Source: Candidatus Pseudobacter hemicellulosilyticus
GTDB taxonomy: Bacteria > Bacteroidota > Bacteroidia > Chitinophagales > Chitinophagaceae
Direction: 5' to 3'
Length of the DNA: 64,000 nucleotides
Assembly: GCA_029202545.1 (NCBI GenBank)
Contig: CP119311.1
Location: forward strand, 4,464,001 to 4,528,000
Position numbers and translations under genes: made by a program. A model generated the notes under the pieces. That model saw only the letters and a list, made by a program, of their open reading frames with translations, did no database searches and had not been told where the DNA came from. Shown piece by piece: positions 51,981-62,100 of the stretch. Numbering within the stretch: position 1 is the stretch's first letter; the number at the start of each line of letters is the position of its first letter.

Positions 51981-54900
51981 TTAAGGCTTGGCGGTATCCG
52001 TAGACACTGCAGGCTGGGAGTCGCCGGGAGCGTTCAGCTCACCAGTGGACAGTTCCAGCGGGTTGCCGCCTTTACCGCTGAATTGTTTTTCCCATTCGTT
52101 GAGCTGCATGATCATCTGGTAAGTGGAATAGATATCATGCAGGAAGCTCATCTGGCGGGGCGCCATATCAGCAGCACGTCCATTCAGGATCTGTACGGCT
52201 GCCATGGCCAGTGACTCATCCGTCTGGTTAGGATCACCCAGGGAGCGGTAGTAACGCATTTGCTGGGTAAGATCCGATTTCATGGACTTGTTCACTTTTT
52301 TAGCCAGGACAGATTCTTCAGACTGGTAAGCTGCCAGCAGGAAGGTCATGGATACGCGGTTGTGGAAATTACCCCTGTTGGAGGTCATACCATAAGGCAC
52401 GTTGCTTTCCAGCACCATCTGGTCGTATTTCTGCAGCACCTTACGGGCGGAGTCCTTACGGTTTTCTTCTGAGAGGTGCAGACCCAGCAGGGCATGCGCC
52501 TGGCGGATGGTATTGATATGACGGCGGTTTTCCTCATCATAATAAACACCTTGCTTATTGGCATTGCCGTAGGCAAATTTCTCCATGATATTCTTGTAGC
52601 TCTGGTCGGCGCCGATATTGGCATTCTCGATAGGCACCAGCCTGTACGACATACCTTCCATGCGCACATATTTATCCAGGCCCAATCCTTCCAGCTCCTG
52701 GGTGGAGGTAAAGTAAATGGGGCGGTCCCATTTGTTGGCGGCAATCAGCGCCAGCACGGCCAGGTCATTTTTCTGGTAGTAGCCACGTTTCAGTTCCAGC
52801 TTCAGCTCGCTGACGATGGTATCACCGGGGTTGAGCTGGATGGCTTTGCGTGCTGCTTCCACATCTACCGGAACGGTCAGTTTGGTAGCGGGGAGGATGT
52901 TGGCGGTTTCGTCTTCGCTTACGCGGGTGGCCAGGAATTTAGGATCGTCGCTGGCGGTCACATCCTTCAGTACGGTATAGAGATCATAGTACTTGTTCTG
53001 GTCATAGGCCAGTACACCCGGGGGAACGGTATAGCCGTAGCGACTGAGTGTAGGCACGGTAAACACCACTTCCCGGTTGCTGCCCTGGATCTGCTCGGCA
53101 GAGAAGATCACATCGGCGGGGGCGCTGTTGTTGACCTTATAGCGGAGCTGGTTCACGTACCAGTCGGTACCCAGCAGGCTGTAGTTGATCACGCGGAGGT
53201 CTTTGCGGATGCCTTCCACTTCCTGGGAGTACCAGAGGGGGTAGGTATCGTTATCGCCAAAGGAAATGAGGATACCATTTTCTGCGCAGCTTTCCAGGTA
53301 GTCCTTACCGAGATCGCGGGCCAGGGTCTTCTGACTGCGGTCATGGTCGTCCCATTCCTGGGAGGCCATCAGCACCGGCACGGCCAGGAGGCAGACGCCA
53401 AAGGAGGCGTAGTTGGCCAGCTGGTTGCTGAGCACTTTATTGAACTGTTCTTTTATCCAGATCACACCCAGGCCGATCCAGACCGCAAAGGCATAGAAAG
53501 AGCCTACGTAGGCATAGTCCCGTTCACGGGGCTGGTAACCTGACTGGTTCAGGTAGATCACAATGGCAAAGCCAGTGAAGAAGAACAGCAGGAAATTGAT
53601 CAGGAAATCCCTTTTGTTGCGCGAGAGATGGAAGAAGAAGCCGATCACGCCCAGCGCAAAGGGCAGGAAATATAAATTGTTATTGGCTTTGTTGTTCTTG
53701 CCGGCAGTGTCCGGTAATACTTCCGGCGTACTGTGCCCAAACATACGGTCTACAAAGCTGATACCACTGTTCCAGTTACCATCCCGCACGTTGCCGAAGC
53801 CTTGCAGGTCATTCTGTTTACCGGTGAAATTCCACATGAAATAACGCCAGTACATCCAGCGGAACTGGTAGTCGTAGAAGTAGCGGATATTATTCCCGAA
53901 ATTCGGTTGGTCGCCCTCATCCAGTCCGCCGAAGGAGCGGTATACCTGGTCCTGGCTTCGTTCAGTGCCATAGTCGTACATCCTCGGGAAGATATGCGGT
54001 CCAATTTTGCTCACGTCCCAGTCAGGATGCTGGCGCTGGATAGCGTCCAGTTCTTCAGCGCTTGGTTTGGCGCTGTAATCCTGTTTGCGGATCTTACCGG
54101 CCACTTCATAGGTCTTTTCACCTTTTACATACAGATCGCCGCTGGTAGCATAAGGCGGACGATAAATATAGTCAGGTCCGTAGAGGATGGGCCAGTCGCC
54201 ATACTGATCACGGCTCAGGTAACCTACCAGGCTCACGGGATTGTCCACATTATACATATCCACGGAGGGATTGGCAGAAGAGCGGACCAGGGTAGTGAAA
54301 TAGGTGGAATAGCCGAGGATCACGAAGATGATAGACCATACGCCGATCCGGAGGAAGGCGGAGATATTGTTCTTGAAATAATAACAGACAATAACAACTA
54401 CGCCAATTCCCAGCAGCAGGAGCACAAAAGTGCCGCCTGATTTGATGAAGGGGAAGCAGAACAGCAGGAAGATGGCGGAAAGCCATACGGGGAACAGCGT
54501 GAACTTGCGGATGCTGGTATCGTTGAAACCAAGACCCGCCACCAGCAGGCCTGCCAGTAAAATAAAGTAGACCACAAAGCCTACAAAGAAAGGCATGCCC
54601 AGGCTGTTCACGAAGAAGATATCGAAGGAACCGGCGCCGCGGATAGACCATTGGATAACGGCCACCTGCACAAGGCCGGTGATCACGCAACCGATCACGA
54701 AGGCCCAGAAGGCGCCCCAGCGGGTTACTTTATAACGTTTGAAATAATACACCATCACAATGGCGGGGATGGTGAGCAGGTTCAGTAAGTGAACGCCGAT
54801 AGACAGACCCATCATGAAAAAGATGAATATGATCCAGCGGTCGGCCCGGGAAAACCTATGACCATCGGTCTTGCTTTCCAGGTCCACTTCATGTTCCCAT

Positions 54901-55388
54901 TTAAGGATGGCCCAGAATACGAGGGCGGTGAAGAAAGAGGAGAGGGCGTATACTTCTCCTTCCACGGCGCTGTACCAGAAGGAATCAGAGAAAGTATAGG
55001 CCAGGGCGCCTACTACGCCGGCAGCCATCACGGTGAAGAGCTGCTGGCCGCTCAGGACTTCCTGTCCTTTCTGGAGCAGCTTACGCGCAAAGTGCGTGAT
55101 GGTCCAGAAAAGGAACAATATGGTAAAGCCGCTGGCAATGGCGTTCATGAAGTTTACGCCACGGGCGGCATTCATCGGATCATCGCCAAAAAGAATGATA
55201 AAGAAGCGTCCCAGGAGAACAAAGAGGGGGGCGCCGGGCGGGTGAGGGATCTGTAACTTATATGCACTGGAGACGAACTCGCCGCAGTCCCAGAAGCTGC
55301 CGGTGGGTTCCATGGTCATCACATACACTGTACAGGCGATCAGGCAGACGATCCAGCCGACAATGTTGTTTACCCGGGTAAAATTCAT
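51981..55388 (-). CDS. DUF2723 multi-span membrane protein (GT117/PMT-like glycosyltransferase)
   Basis: 1135 residues from the ATG at 55388, which begins the conserved NFTRVNNIVGWIVCLIACTVY; a longer frame to 55460 is rejected because it would contain the promoter box. The first ~110 residues are the DUF2723 signature (PTGSFWDCGEFVSSAYKLQI, then PHPPGAPLFVLLGR), with about 12 membrane helices to residue ~700 and a periplasmic-like C-terminal half with LGTDWYVNQLRY and FGDNDTYPLWY. DUF2723 proteins are classified with GT-C glycosyltransferases and are thought to glycosylate exported proteins. A TATATTTG box precedes it. Confidence 0.9.
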   Translation of the reverse strand: MNFTRVNNIVGWIVCLIACTVYVMTMEPTGSFWDCGEFVSSAYKLQIPHPPGAPLFVLLGRFFIILFGDDPMNAARGVNFMNAIASGFTILFLFWTITHFARKLLQKGQEVLSGQQLFTVMAAGVVGALAYTFSDSFWYSAVEGEVYALSSFFTALVFWAILKWEHEVDLESKTDGHRFSRADRWIIFIFFMMGLSIGVHLLNLLTIPAIVMVYYFKRYKVTRWGAFWAFVIGCVITGLVQVAVIQWSIRGAGSFDIFFVNSLGMPFFVGFVVYFILLAGLLVAGLGFNDTSIRKFTLFPVWLSAIFLLFCFPFIKSGGTFVLLLLGIGVVVIVCYYFKNNISAFLRIGVWSIIFVILGYSTYFTTLVRSSANPSVDMYNVDNPVSLVGYLSRDQYGDWPILYGPDYIYRPPYATSGDLYVKGEKTYEVAGKIRKQDYSAKPSAEELDAIQRQHPDWDVSKIGPHIFPRMYDYGTERSQDQVYRSFGGLDEGDQPNFGNNIRYFYDYQFRWMYWRYFMWNFTGKQNDLQGFGNVRDGNWNSGISFVDRMFGHSTPEVLPDTAGKNNKANNNLYFLPFALGVIGFFFHLSRNKRDFLINFLLFFFTGFAIVIYLNQSGYQPRERDYAYVGSFYAFAVWIGLGVIWIKEQFNKVLSNQLANYASFGVCLLAVPVLMASQEWDDHDRSQKTLARDLGKDYLESCAENGILISFGDNDTYPLWYSQEVEGIRKDLRVINYSLLGTDWYVNQLRYKVNNSAPADVIFSAEQIQGSNREVVFTVPTLSRYGYTVPPGVLAYDQNKYYDLYTVLKDVTASDDPKFLATRVSEDETANILPATKLTVPVDVEAARKAIQLNPGDTIVSELKLELKRGYYQKNDLAVLALIAANKWDRPIYFTSTQELEGLGLDKYVRMEGMSYRLVPIENANIGADQSYKNIMEKFAYGNANKQGVYYDEENRRHINTIRQAHALLGLHLSEENRKDSARKVLQKYDQMVLESNVPYGMTSNRGNFHNRVSMTFLLAAYQSEESVLAKKVNKSMKSDLTQQMRYYRSLGDPNQTDESLAMAAVQILNGRAADMAPRQMSFLHDIYSTYQMIMQLNEWEKQFSGKGGNPLELSTGELNAPGDSQPAVSTDTAKP

Positions 55389-55413
55389 ATTGAATTGATT
55401 TTTTAAAACTTGG

Positions 55414-55421
55414 CAAATATA
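55414..55421 (-). promoter_or_regulatory. Bacteroidota -7 box (TATATTTG) of the DUF2723 gene
   Basis: TATATTTG on the minus strand, 25 bp before the ATG at 55388, matches TAnnTTTG. A TTTG element lies upstream at 55433-55436, but the spacing is shorter than usual. Confidence 0.5.
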
Positions 55422-55475
55422 GGGTTCTACACCAAATACAGGAAGTTTTTGCGTGTACACTTAAATTAAAGTGCT

Positions 55476-56291
55476 TTATTGGAAGAAGATACGCACTGTT
55501 TGGTAGAAAAGCCGGTTCTGGACCATCTGTGATTGCTCCGTAAATCCCTGCAAGCCAAAGAGGCCGGCGGCATTGCCTTTGTTGATGGCAATTTCCAGGT
55601 AGCCGGCGGAATTGAAGATGGCCAGTTTCTCGCCTTCGGGTACATCAGCATAGCTTTCACTGATCTGGCTGATGACCTCATCCCGCCGGAAAGTGATGCT
55701 GAAGCCCCGGCCGCGACGCTGGGATTCAAATTCCTGGCGGGTGATATTGACCACGATGTTCTCGAAATTATCAATAAAGATGATCTGTCCTTCTATCCAG
55801 TTATCGCCCAGCATGGGGCGGAGATGGTTCTTTTCCACGAAGGAGATATCAGGCTGGCCGATCTGCTGGATACCCTTACCGCTCTGGAGGGCCTGGACGG
55901 CTTCCCCCATGACCCGGGTGCAGTAGAGCGTGTTCTTGATGGTGGTTGGATCCAATGGCAGGCCCATTACCATTTCGGGTTTGTCCTCCAGGATCATGGT
56001 GAGCAGGCCGTTGTCCGCACAAAGGATATATTGTTCCTGGTGAAAGGCCAGCAGCAGCTGCTCCGGTCTTTTCTCAAACAGGTTGACCATCACCAGGTGG
56101 AAGCTGTAAGGGGGGAAATTACGGATGGCGTTCCGGCAGATATAGGCCGCCTGCGGGTAGTTGAAAGGGGAGAGGCTATGGGAAATATCCACCAGCCGGA
56201 AATCCGGGTTGATCTGCAGCAACTGCCCTTTTACTGCCCCCACGAGGTAATCCTGCTGACCAATATCAGATGTGAGGGTAAGTAATGCCAT
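55476..56291 (-). CDS. SAM hydroxide adenosyltransferase (DUF62 family)
   Basis: 271 residues. The N-terminus LTLTSDIGQQDYLVGAVKG is the family signature (Asp of TxDxG), with VDISHSLSPFNYPQAAY, ADNGLLTMIL and the C-terminal IYIDNFENIVVNITR-like block (IFIDNFENIVVNI). Members use SAM and water to give adenosine and methionine, and are related to fluorinase and chlorinase. The 20-residue insert that marks fluorinase is not apparent. It follows an SDR gene by 14 bp on the same strand. Confidence 0.88.
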   Translation of the reverse strand: MALLTLTSDIGQQDYLVGAVKGQLLQINPDFRLVDISHSLSPFNYPQAAYICRNAIRNFPPYSFHLVMVNLFEKRPEQLLLAFHQEQYILCADNGLLTMILEDKPEMVMGLPLDPTTIKNTLYCTRVMGEAVQALQSGKGIQQIGQPDISFVEKNHLRPMLGDNWIEGQIIFIDNFENIVVNITRQEFESQRRGRGFSITFRRDEVISQISESYADVPEGEKLAIFNSAGYLEIAINKGNAAGLFGLQGFTEQSQMVQNRLFYQTVRIFFQ

Positions 56292-56305
56292 GTAATAGTG
56301 GTGGT

Positions 56306-57112
56306 TTATTTGATCAGTTCACCATTCTTGTAGAAGAATTTATAGACCAGCTTATCGGCCCATGCCGGGAAGAAGCGGTTCATGAACACGGTACTTTTTC
56401 CTGTGCCGGTGAGTACCAGCGTGCGTTTGCGCTGTTCCACGGCTTTGAGGATATGCAGGCTTACATCATGAGCAGACATCAGCTTGCCTTCTTCCAGCGG
56501 TGTTTCGCCCTGGGGCTCACCCTGGCTGTTGAGGGCTACCTGCCTGATATTGGAGGTGGTGAAACCGGGGGACACCCACATCACATGCACCCCGCTGTGC
56601 AGCAGTTCGGTGCGCAGCGCTTCCATCCAGCCCTGGAGGGCAAATTTGGAAGCGGAATAACCCGTACGTCCGGGAAGTCCCCTGTACCCGGCCACGGAAG
56701 AGATACCTACAATAACGCCCTGGCGCTCCATGATGGAAGGCAGGGCAAACTTGGTGCAGTAGAGGGCGCCAAAGAAATTCACGTCCATCACCCGCCGGAT
56801 CACGTCCACATCGGTGTCCTTGAACAGGCCCCGCATGCTGATACCCGCATTGTTGATCAGGATATCAATACCCCCGAATGTTTTGATGGTGGATTCTATA
56901 AAGCGCCTGCAATCGCTTTCCTTGCTGATATCGCAGGTCATGGTATGCAGCATCACATTGGTGTGCCGCACTATCAGCGTATATAATTTATCGTAATTCC
57001 TGCCACAGGTGGCTACTTTGGCGCCGGCTTCAATAAAAGTATCTACCAGCGCCCTGCCAATCCCATCGCTGCCTCCCGTAATGACTACAACCTTGTCTTT
57101 AAAAAACGACAT
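56306..57112 (-). CDS. Short-chain dehydrogenase/reductase
   Basis: 268 residues from the ATG at 57112 (a TTG two codons upstream is less likely). The Rossmann motif is VVVITGGSDGIGRAL, with NNAG, and the catalytic Ser-Tyr-Lys set lies in GISSVAG and RTGYSASKFAL. The C-terminal RFFPAWADKLVYKFFYK has amphipathic character and may touch the membrane, as in lipid-acting SDRs. It is upstream of the SAM hydroxide transferase by 14 bp. Confidence 0.92.
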   Translation of the reverse strand: MSFFKDKVVVITGGSDGIGRALVDTFIEAGAKVATCGRNYDKLYTLIVRHTNVMLHTMTCDISKESDCRRFIESTIKTFGGIDILINNAGISMRGLFKDTDVDVIRRVMDVNFFGALYCTKFALPSIMERQGVIVGISSVAGYRGLPGRTGYSASKFALQGWMEALRTELLHSGVHVMWVSPGFTTSNIRQVALNSQGEPQGETPLEEGKLMSAHDVSLHILKAVEQRKRTLVLTGTGKSTVFMNRFFPAWADKLVYKFFYKNGELIK

Positions 57113-57128
57113 GACCAATATTTAAGTA

Positions 57129-57136
57129 CAAAAGTA
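57129..57136 (-). promoter_or_regulatory. Bacteroidota -7 box (TACTTTTG) of the SDR gene
   Basis: TACTTTTG on the minus strand, 16 bp before the ATG at 57112, matches TAnnTTTG. It probably drives both the SDR and the SAM hydroxide transferase genes. Confidence 0.5.
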
Positions 57137-57465
57137 ATATTTTCTGTGAAGCAGACTACTGGAACTGCCCCCTAAGTTTATGGTTTATCCCCGGTTAAAC
57201 AGCCCTTTAGCGTAGAACAGCGGGCTGTCCGGTCAGGAAAGGGATTGGGAGGGGAAAGTTAGGTAAAAAGCGGTTTGCCCGATACCCGAAAAAGGAACTG
57301 CCCCGTTACCGGGGCAGCCCTTGCTTTTGCGGAAGCGACGTTTTCCGTTTAGCTATTTCACATCCGGCCAGCCGGGAATGGTCCACTAATAGTAGATGGT
57401 CTCATGGAATAGCTGGTCTTTGTCAGGAAGGAAATACCCTTTACGGTAAATTTCTTTGCGGGCAC

Positions 57466-57515
57466 AAAAATGCCGGCCCACAAAAATACGGTATAATCGA
57501 TTTCGTGGGCCGGCA
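57466..57515 (-). terminator. Rho-independent terminator of the susC-susD operon
   Basis: On the minus strand an 11-bp perfect stem TGCCGGCCCAC / GTGGGCCGGCA (57505-57515 and 57471-57481) with a 23-nt AT-rich loop is followed by TTTTT (57466-57470), 20 bp after the susD stop. Confidence 0.85.
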
Positions 57516-57535
57516 AGGTATCGCAAACTTGTTAA

Positions 57536-59086
57536 TTAATAGCCATCGTTCTGCTGCAGTCCGTTAATGGTGACTTCCCGGAGCGGAATGGCGTAAATGA
57601 GCTTCTGCGGCGTCACGGTATAGGAGCCGGGCAACAGGTAGCTGTACTGTTGTTTCAGTTCCTGTCCGTGTGCGTTCATCACCTGCTCGGCCTTGCCGGT
57701 GCGCACCAGGTCCAGCCAGCGGTAGTTCTCGAAGGCCAGCTCAAGGCGCTGCTCATTGGCAATGATCTCCCGCAGGCCGGCGGGGTCCGCCAGGTCCACC
57801 GGATCCAGGCCGGCCCGCTGCCGTACTTTGTTGAGTGGCGCCAGCGCATCACCCGACCGGCCGCTCTCATTGTAGGCTTCCGCCAGCCAGAGCAGGGCGC
57901 CGGCATAACGGAATACCGGCCAGTTCTGATCCGTATTATAACCCGGCGCCGTATAGGGCGGGAAATAGTATTTGCTCACAAAAAACTTGGGCGTAGTGCC
58001 GGTGGGAGCGGCATATTCCCGGATATCGGTGATCACTTTGTCGGGCATCCAACCGGTATCACCACCCCTGATCCTGCCTTCCAGGATATTGACGCTGGCG
58101 GCCAGGCGTTTGTCGCTGGGCTCATAAGCCGCCAACAGGTCGCTGGTAGGCGTGTTCCAGCCACCGTTGATATTGTTATAGGAGAAACCGATCACTGTGT
58201 TGAGGTCAACCGTGATAGGGAGGAAGCGGTAAACAAAATTGCTCTGCTGTCCATCGGTACCCGATCTATACCCTACTTCAAAAATGGATTCCCGGTTCAT
58301 GCCATTGCTTTCATTGGCGGGATTGAAAGCATCCCTGTATTCCGGCCAGAGATCATACCCCATGGTGCCCAGGCTTTCCAGCAGGGGAACGGCCAGGTCA
58401 AACTGCTGGCGGGTCATATAGACCAGGGCCAGCTCTGTAGAAGCGGAACCTTTGTTCATATGGCCATAGGAAGGGAAACTGGCGGGTGGTTCCAGGAGGC
58501 TGACGGCATCGGTCAGGTCAGCAATGATCTGGTTATAGATGCTGTCCAGGGTGCTGCGCGGCCGGAAAGCATCTGTATTGTTGACGGTTTCATGCAGGTG
58601 CAGGGGAACTGGTCCGTAATGGCGTACCAGGTCAAAATAATAATGGGCGCGCAGGGCTTTGGCTTCGCCGCTGATCTTCCTGCGGTCGGCATCTGCCATG
58701 TCAAATTCAATGGTCTCCAGCCTGTCGAGGATCACATTGGTCCGGGAGATGCCATTGAAGGCGGCGGCATAGCGTGTATTGATCACCGCGTTGCCGGCGT
58801 CATCCATAAAATCCGCCAGCTGCTCGTACCCCAGACCGCCACGGTCCTGTGCATTGTAATCATAGTGGGTATTGTCTGATCGCATTTCATCCATGAAGAA
58901 AGCGATATTGGAAATATCCCGCAGGGGCACATAGGCGCCGGTGAGGGCCTGGTTGAACTGTTCGGTGTTCTCAAAAAAGTTATCCGGCGGGATACTTCCT
59001 TCCGGCAGCAGGTCCAGGAAGTCCTTGGAGCAGGAGCTGAACAGGAGGCTGCCTGCCAGTAGAAGTGTAATATAATTTCGTTGCAT
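57536..59086 (-). CDS. SusD/RagB-family surface glycan-binding lipoprotein
   Basis: 516 residues from the ATG at 59086, which gives the lipoprotein signal ITLLLAGSLLFSSCSKDFL (lipobox SSC). SusD blocks are PPDNFFENTEQFNQALTGAY, GEAKALRAHYYFDLVRHYG, LRYAEALLWLAEAYNESG-like FRYAGALLWLAEAYNESG and RLELAFENYRWLDLVRTG near the end. It forms the lid over the SusC channel. It lies 31 bp downstream of susC. Confidence 0.93.
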   Translation of the reverse strand: MQRNYITLLLAGSLLFSSCSKDFLDLLPEGSIPPDNFFENTEQFNQALTGAYVPLRDISNIAFFMDEMRSDNTHYDYNAQDRGGLGYEQLADFMDDAGNAVINTRYAAAFNGISRTNVILDRLETIEFDMADADRRKISGEAKALRAHYYFDLVRHYGPVPLHLHETVNNTDAFRPRSTLDSIYNQIIADLTDAVSLLEPPASFPSYGHMNKGSASTELALVYMTRQQFDLAVPLLESLGTMGYDLWPEYRDAFNPANESNGMNRESIFEVGYRSGTDGQQSNFVYRFLPITVDLNTVIGFSYNNINGGWNTPTSDLLAAYEPSDKRLAASVNILEGRIRGGDTGWMPDKVITDIREYAAPTGTTPKFFVSKYYFPPYTAPGYNTDQNWPVFRYAGALLWLAEAYNESGRSGDALAPLNKVRQRAGLDPVDLADPAGLREIIANEQRLELAFENYRWLDLVRTGKAEQVMNAHGQELKQQYSYLLPGSYTVTPQKLIYAIPLREVTINGLQQNDGY

Positions 59087-59117
59087 ATAAAATAAGTTAG
59101 ATGGGTAGATGGAAATA

Positions 59118-62100
59118 CTAAAAGCTGAAATTGGCGCCAATCAGGAAGGTCCTGGGAACCGGGAAAGAACCATTGTCCTGTCCGGCGGTAGTGGCCTGGT
59201 CCCTGCTGTCATTGGCTTCCGGGTTCTGGTGCTTGTATTTGGTGAATACCCAGAGCTGGTTACCGCTGATATAGAGGCGGGCCGATTTCACCCATTTCAG
59301 CTGTTCCTTCTGGAAAGTATAACCCAGTGTGATGTTCCGGACCGTGATATAATCTCCCGGTGATACCCAGTTGCTGCTGGCCAGCCGGTACAGTTCTGTA
59401 GTGCCGGTCATGGTGCGGGGAACCTGGCCATTACCCGGGTTGGCTTCGGAGCGCCAGCGGTTGGCCATGTCCTTTGTGACATTGAAGATACCATCAATGT
59501 TCAGCAGGTTCTGGTAGTTGGTATATAGTACATCGTAGCCGGCGGCGCCGGATACTACTACGGACAGGTCAAAATTCTTATAGCTCAGGTCGTTGGTCAT
59601 ACCATAGAGGTAACGCGGATTGGGATTGCCGATATAATCCTTGTCGCTCTGGTTGATGACCCCATCTCCATTGATATCTTTCATCCGGGTGCTGCCTACT
59701 ACGGAAGTATTGTGTTTGGCCTGGCTGTTGAATTCAGCCTGGTTCATATATACGCCATCAAACACATAACCCCAGAATTCACCGATCCTTCTGCCAACAG
59801 CGGTACGGTTATAATCATTGTAGGTGTTGACACCACCAATGGGATTGCCGTTCTGCAGGCTAAGTACGCGGTTATCATTGAAAGCAACATTGAAGCTGGT
59901 ATTCCATTTCAGCGTGCCGGTGAGGTTGCGGGAGCTGACGGCAATTTCATGACCCCACATCCGGAAGGAGCCTACGTTGGAGGTCACCTGGGTATAACCT
60001 GAAGAAGATGGCAGGTCTATGCGGTAGAGCAGGTCTTCCGTTTCTTTCTTATAGTAATCGTAGGTCAGCTGGATCCTGTCGCCAAACAGCGAGGCTTCCA
60101 GGCCCAGGTCCAGTTGTTTGGATGTTTCCCAGCTCAGGCGCGGATTACCCAGGGAGGTAATGGCGTAGCCGGGGGAAGTGGTAGCGCCTTCAAAGGTATA
60201 AGGCGTGGGGCTCATGAGAGATACCTGTGTATAATCACCGATATTATTGTTCCCGGTGAGACCGTAGCTGCCACGGAACTTCAGGAAGGACAGTGCGTTG
60301 ATCTTGGGGAAAAAATGCTCATCGCTGATTACCCAGCCTGCGGATACTGATGGGAAATATCCCCATCTTTCTTCCGTGCCGAAGCGGGAGGAGGCGTCGC
60401 GACGGATATTGGCGGTCAGGAAGTACTTATTCTGGAAATCATAGTTCAGCCGGCCGAACCAGCTCACCATATCCCAGGCGGTATTATTGGTGGTGCCGCT
60501 GTTGACGCCGGAGCCCTGGATGATCCAGGGGATCAGGTCGTTCGGGAAATTGGTGCCGTTGATGCCGCGGAAATTGCGGCTGTATTTCTGGGCGGCATAA
60601 CCGGCCAGCAGGTCGAAGTTGTGACTGGCGCCGATATCGAATTTATAGGCCAGTGTATTCTCTGCCAGCCAGGATGTATAGTTATAGGAACTATGCACCG
60701 CATTGATATTGGTATTGGGCGGCGGCGTACCAAAAGTTCCGTAGTTGCCATTATAGAAGGCATTGTAATCAATATAACCCAGGTCCACATTGATGCTGCT
60801 GCGGAAATTCAGGTTCTTCAGGATTTCCAGGTCGGCATAGGCATTACCCAGGCCACGGAAAGTTTTCTGGTTGACGTTGGCATTCAGCAATTGCTGGTAA
60901 GGATTGGGCATGGCGTACATGCCGGTGGAGCTGCCACGCAGCGGGTAACTGCCATCGGCATTGATATGCGGCACCAGGGGAGAAGCGATCATGCCCAGTA
61001 CCAGGATCTGGCGGTTGCCGTCCAGCGGGGCGCGGGTGTTCTTATCGTTCTGGAAAGAGGGCGCAAAGTTGAAGCCCAGCTTAACCCTTTTGTGCGGCCT
61101 GAACTCATTATTGGCGCGGAAGGAGAAACGTTCCATGCCGGTGTTGAGCATGACGCCTTCCTGGTTGAAATAGGAGGCGGTGATAGCGCTCAGGAGTTTG
61201 TCGGTCCCGGTGCTGATCTGGATAGTATGGTTCTGGATCATGGCGGTGCGCAGCATCAGGTCGTACCAGTCAGTGCCGGCGCCATACTGTGCAGGGTTGC
61301 GGTATTCTTCCGGCACATCTTCCAGTGTTGGTTCCCGCGGGGGATCGCCGGCGGTGCCTTCATATCTTCTCTTGTCTTCGTAATAGCCTTTCATGAAGCC
61401 GGCGAATTCCTGTGCGTTCATCATATCGGGCCTGCCGCGTTCCCCCACGCTTTGCCAGCCTACATAGCTGTTCAGGTTGATGCTGGTCTTATTGGGTTTG
61501 GCCGTACGGGTAGTGATCATCACTACGCCGTTAGCGGCGCGGGAGCCGTATAAGGCGGTGGAGGAGGCGTCCTTCAGGATACTGAAGCTTTCAATGTCAT
61601 CGGGGTTCAGCTGGTTGATATCCAGTACCGGCTGGCCATCCACTACAAACAGCGGCTGGTTGCCGGAATTGAGCGAGGAGGCGCCGCGGAGCCGGAAGGT
61701 CATGGCCTGACCGGGCCGGCCGGTCACCTGGTTGATCTGGAGACCAGGCACTTTACCATTCAGTTTCTGTCCAAATTCAGCGGCGGGGATGTCTTTGATA
61801 TCGGTGCTTTCCACTACAGCAATGGAACCGGTGATATTGCGCTGCCGCTGTTTACCATAGCTCACTACCACTACCTGGTCCAGCTCATCACTGGCGGCCG
61901 TCTGCATGTTGACGTTGACCATCTTCTGACCGGTGAGCCGCACCTCTCGATTGCGGAAGCCCACCCGGCTGAAGACCAGTGTCTGCCCGGGCCGGGCGCT
62001 GATGGCAAACTTACCGGTACTATCAGTGATGATCACGGCAGGCTGTCCCTTTACCTGGACGGAAGTGCCGGACAGATCGCCGGTTTCAGCAGGCAGCAGC

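Larger units (their letters stand above)
57113..57535. other. Intergenic region between the SDR gene and the SusD gene
   Basis: 423 bp. It holds the SDR promoter box, a CTGCCCC-GTTACC-GGGGCAG hairpin (57298-57317) without a T-run, and near its right end the SusCD terminator. No coding region is supported. Confidence 0.6.

Noticed and set aside
55476..56291. Fluorinase or chlorinase (halogenating) assignment
   Set aside because: The fluorinase-type insertion is not apparent and there is no halometabolite gene context; the hydroxide-transferase family fits better.
57298..57317. Terminator for the SDR/SAM gene region
   Set aside because: It lies upstream of those genes and lacks a T-run on either strand.
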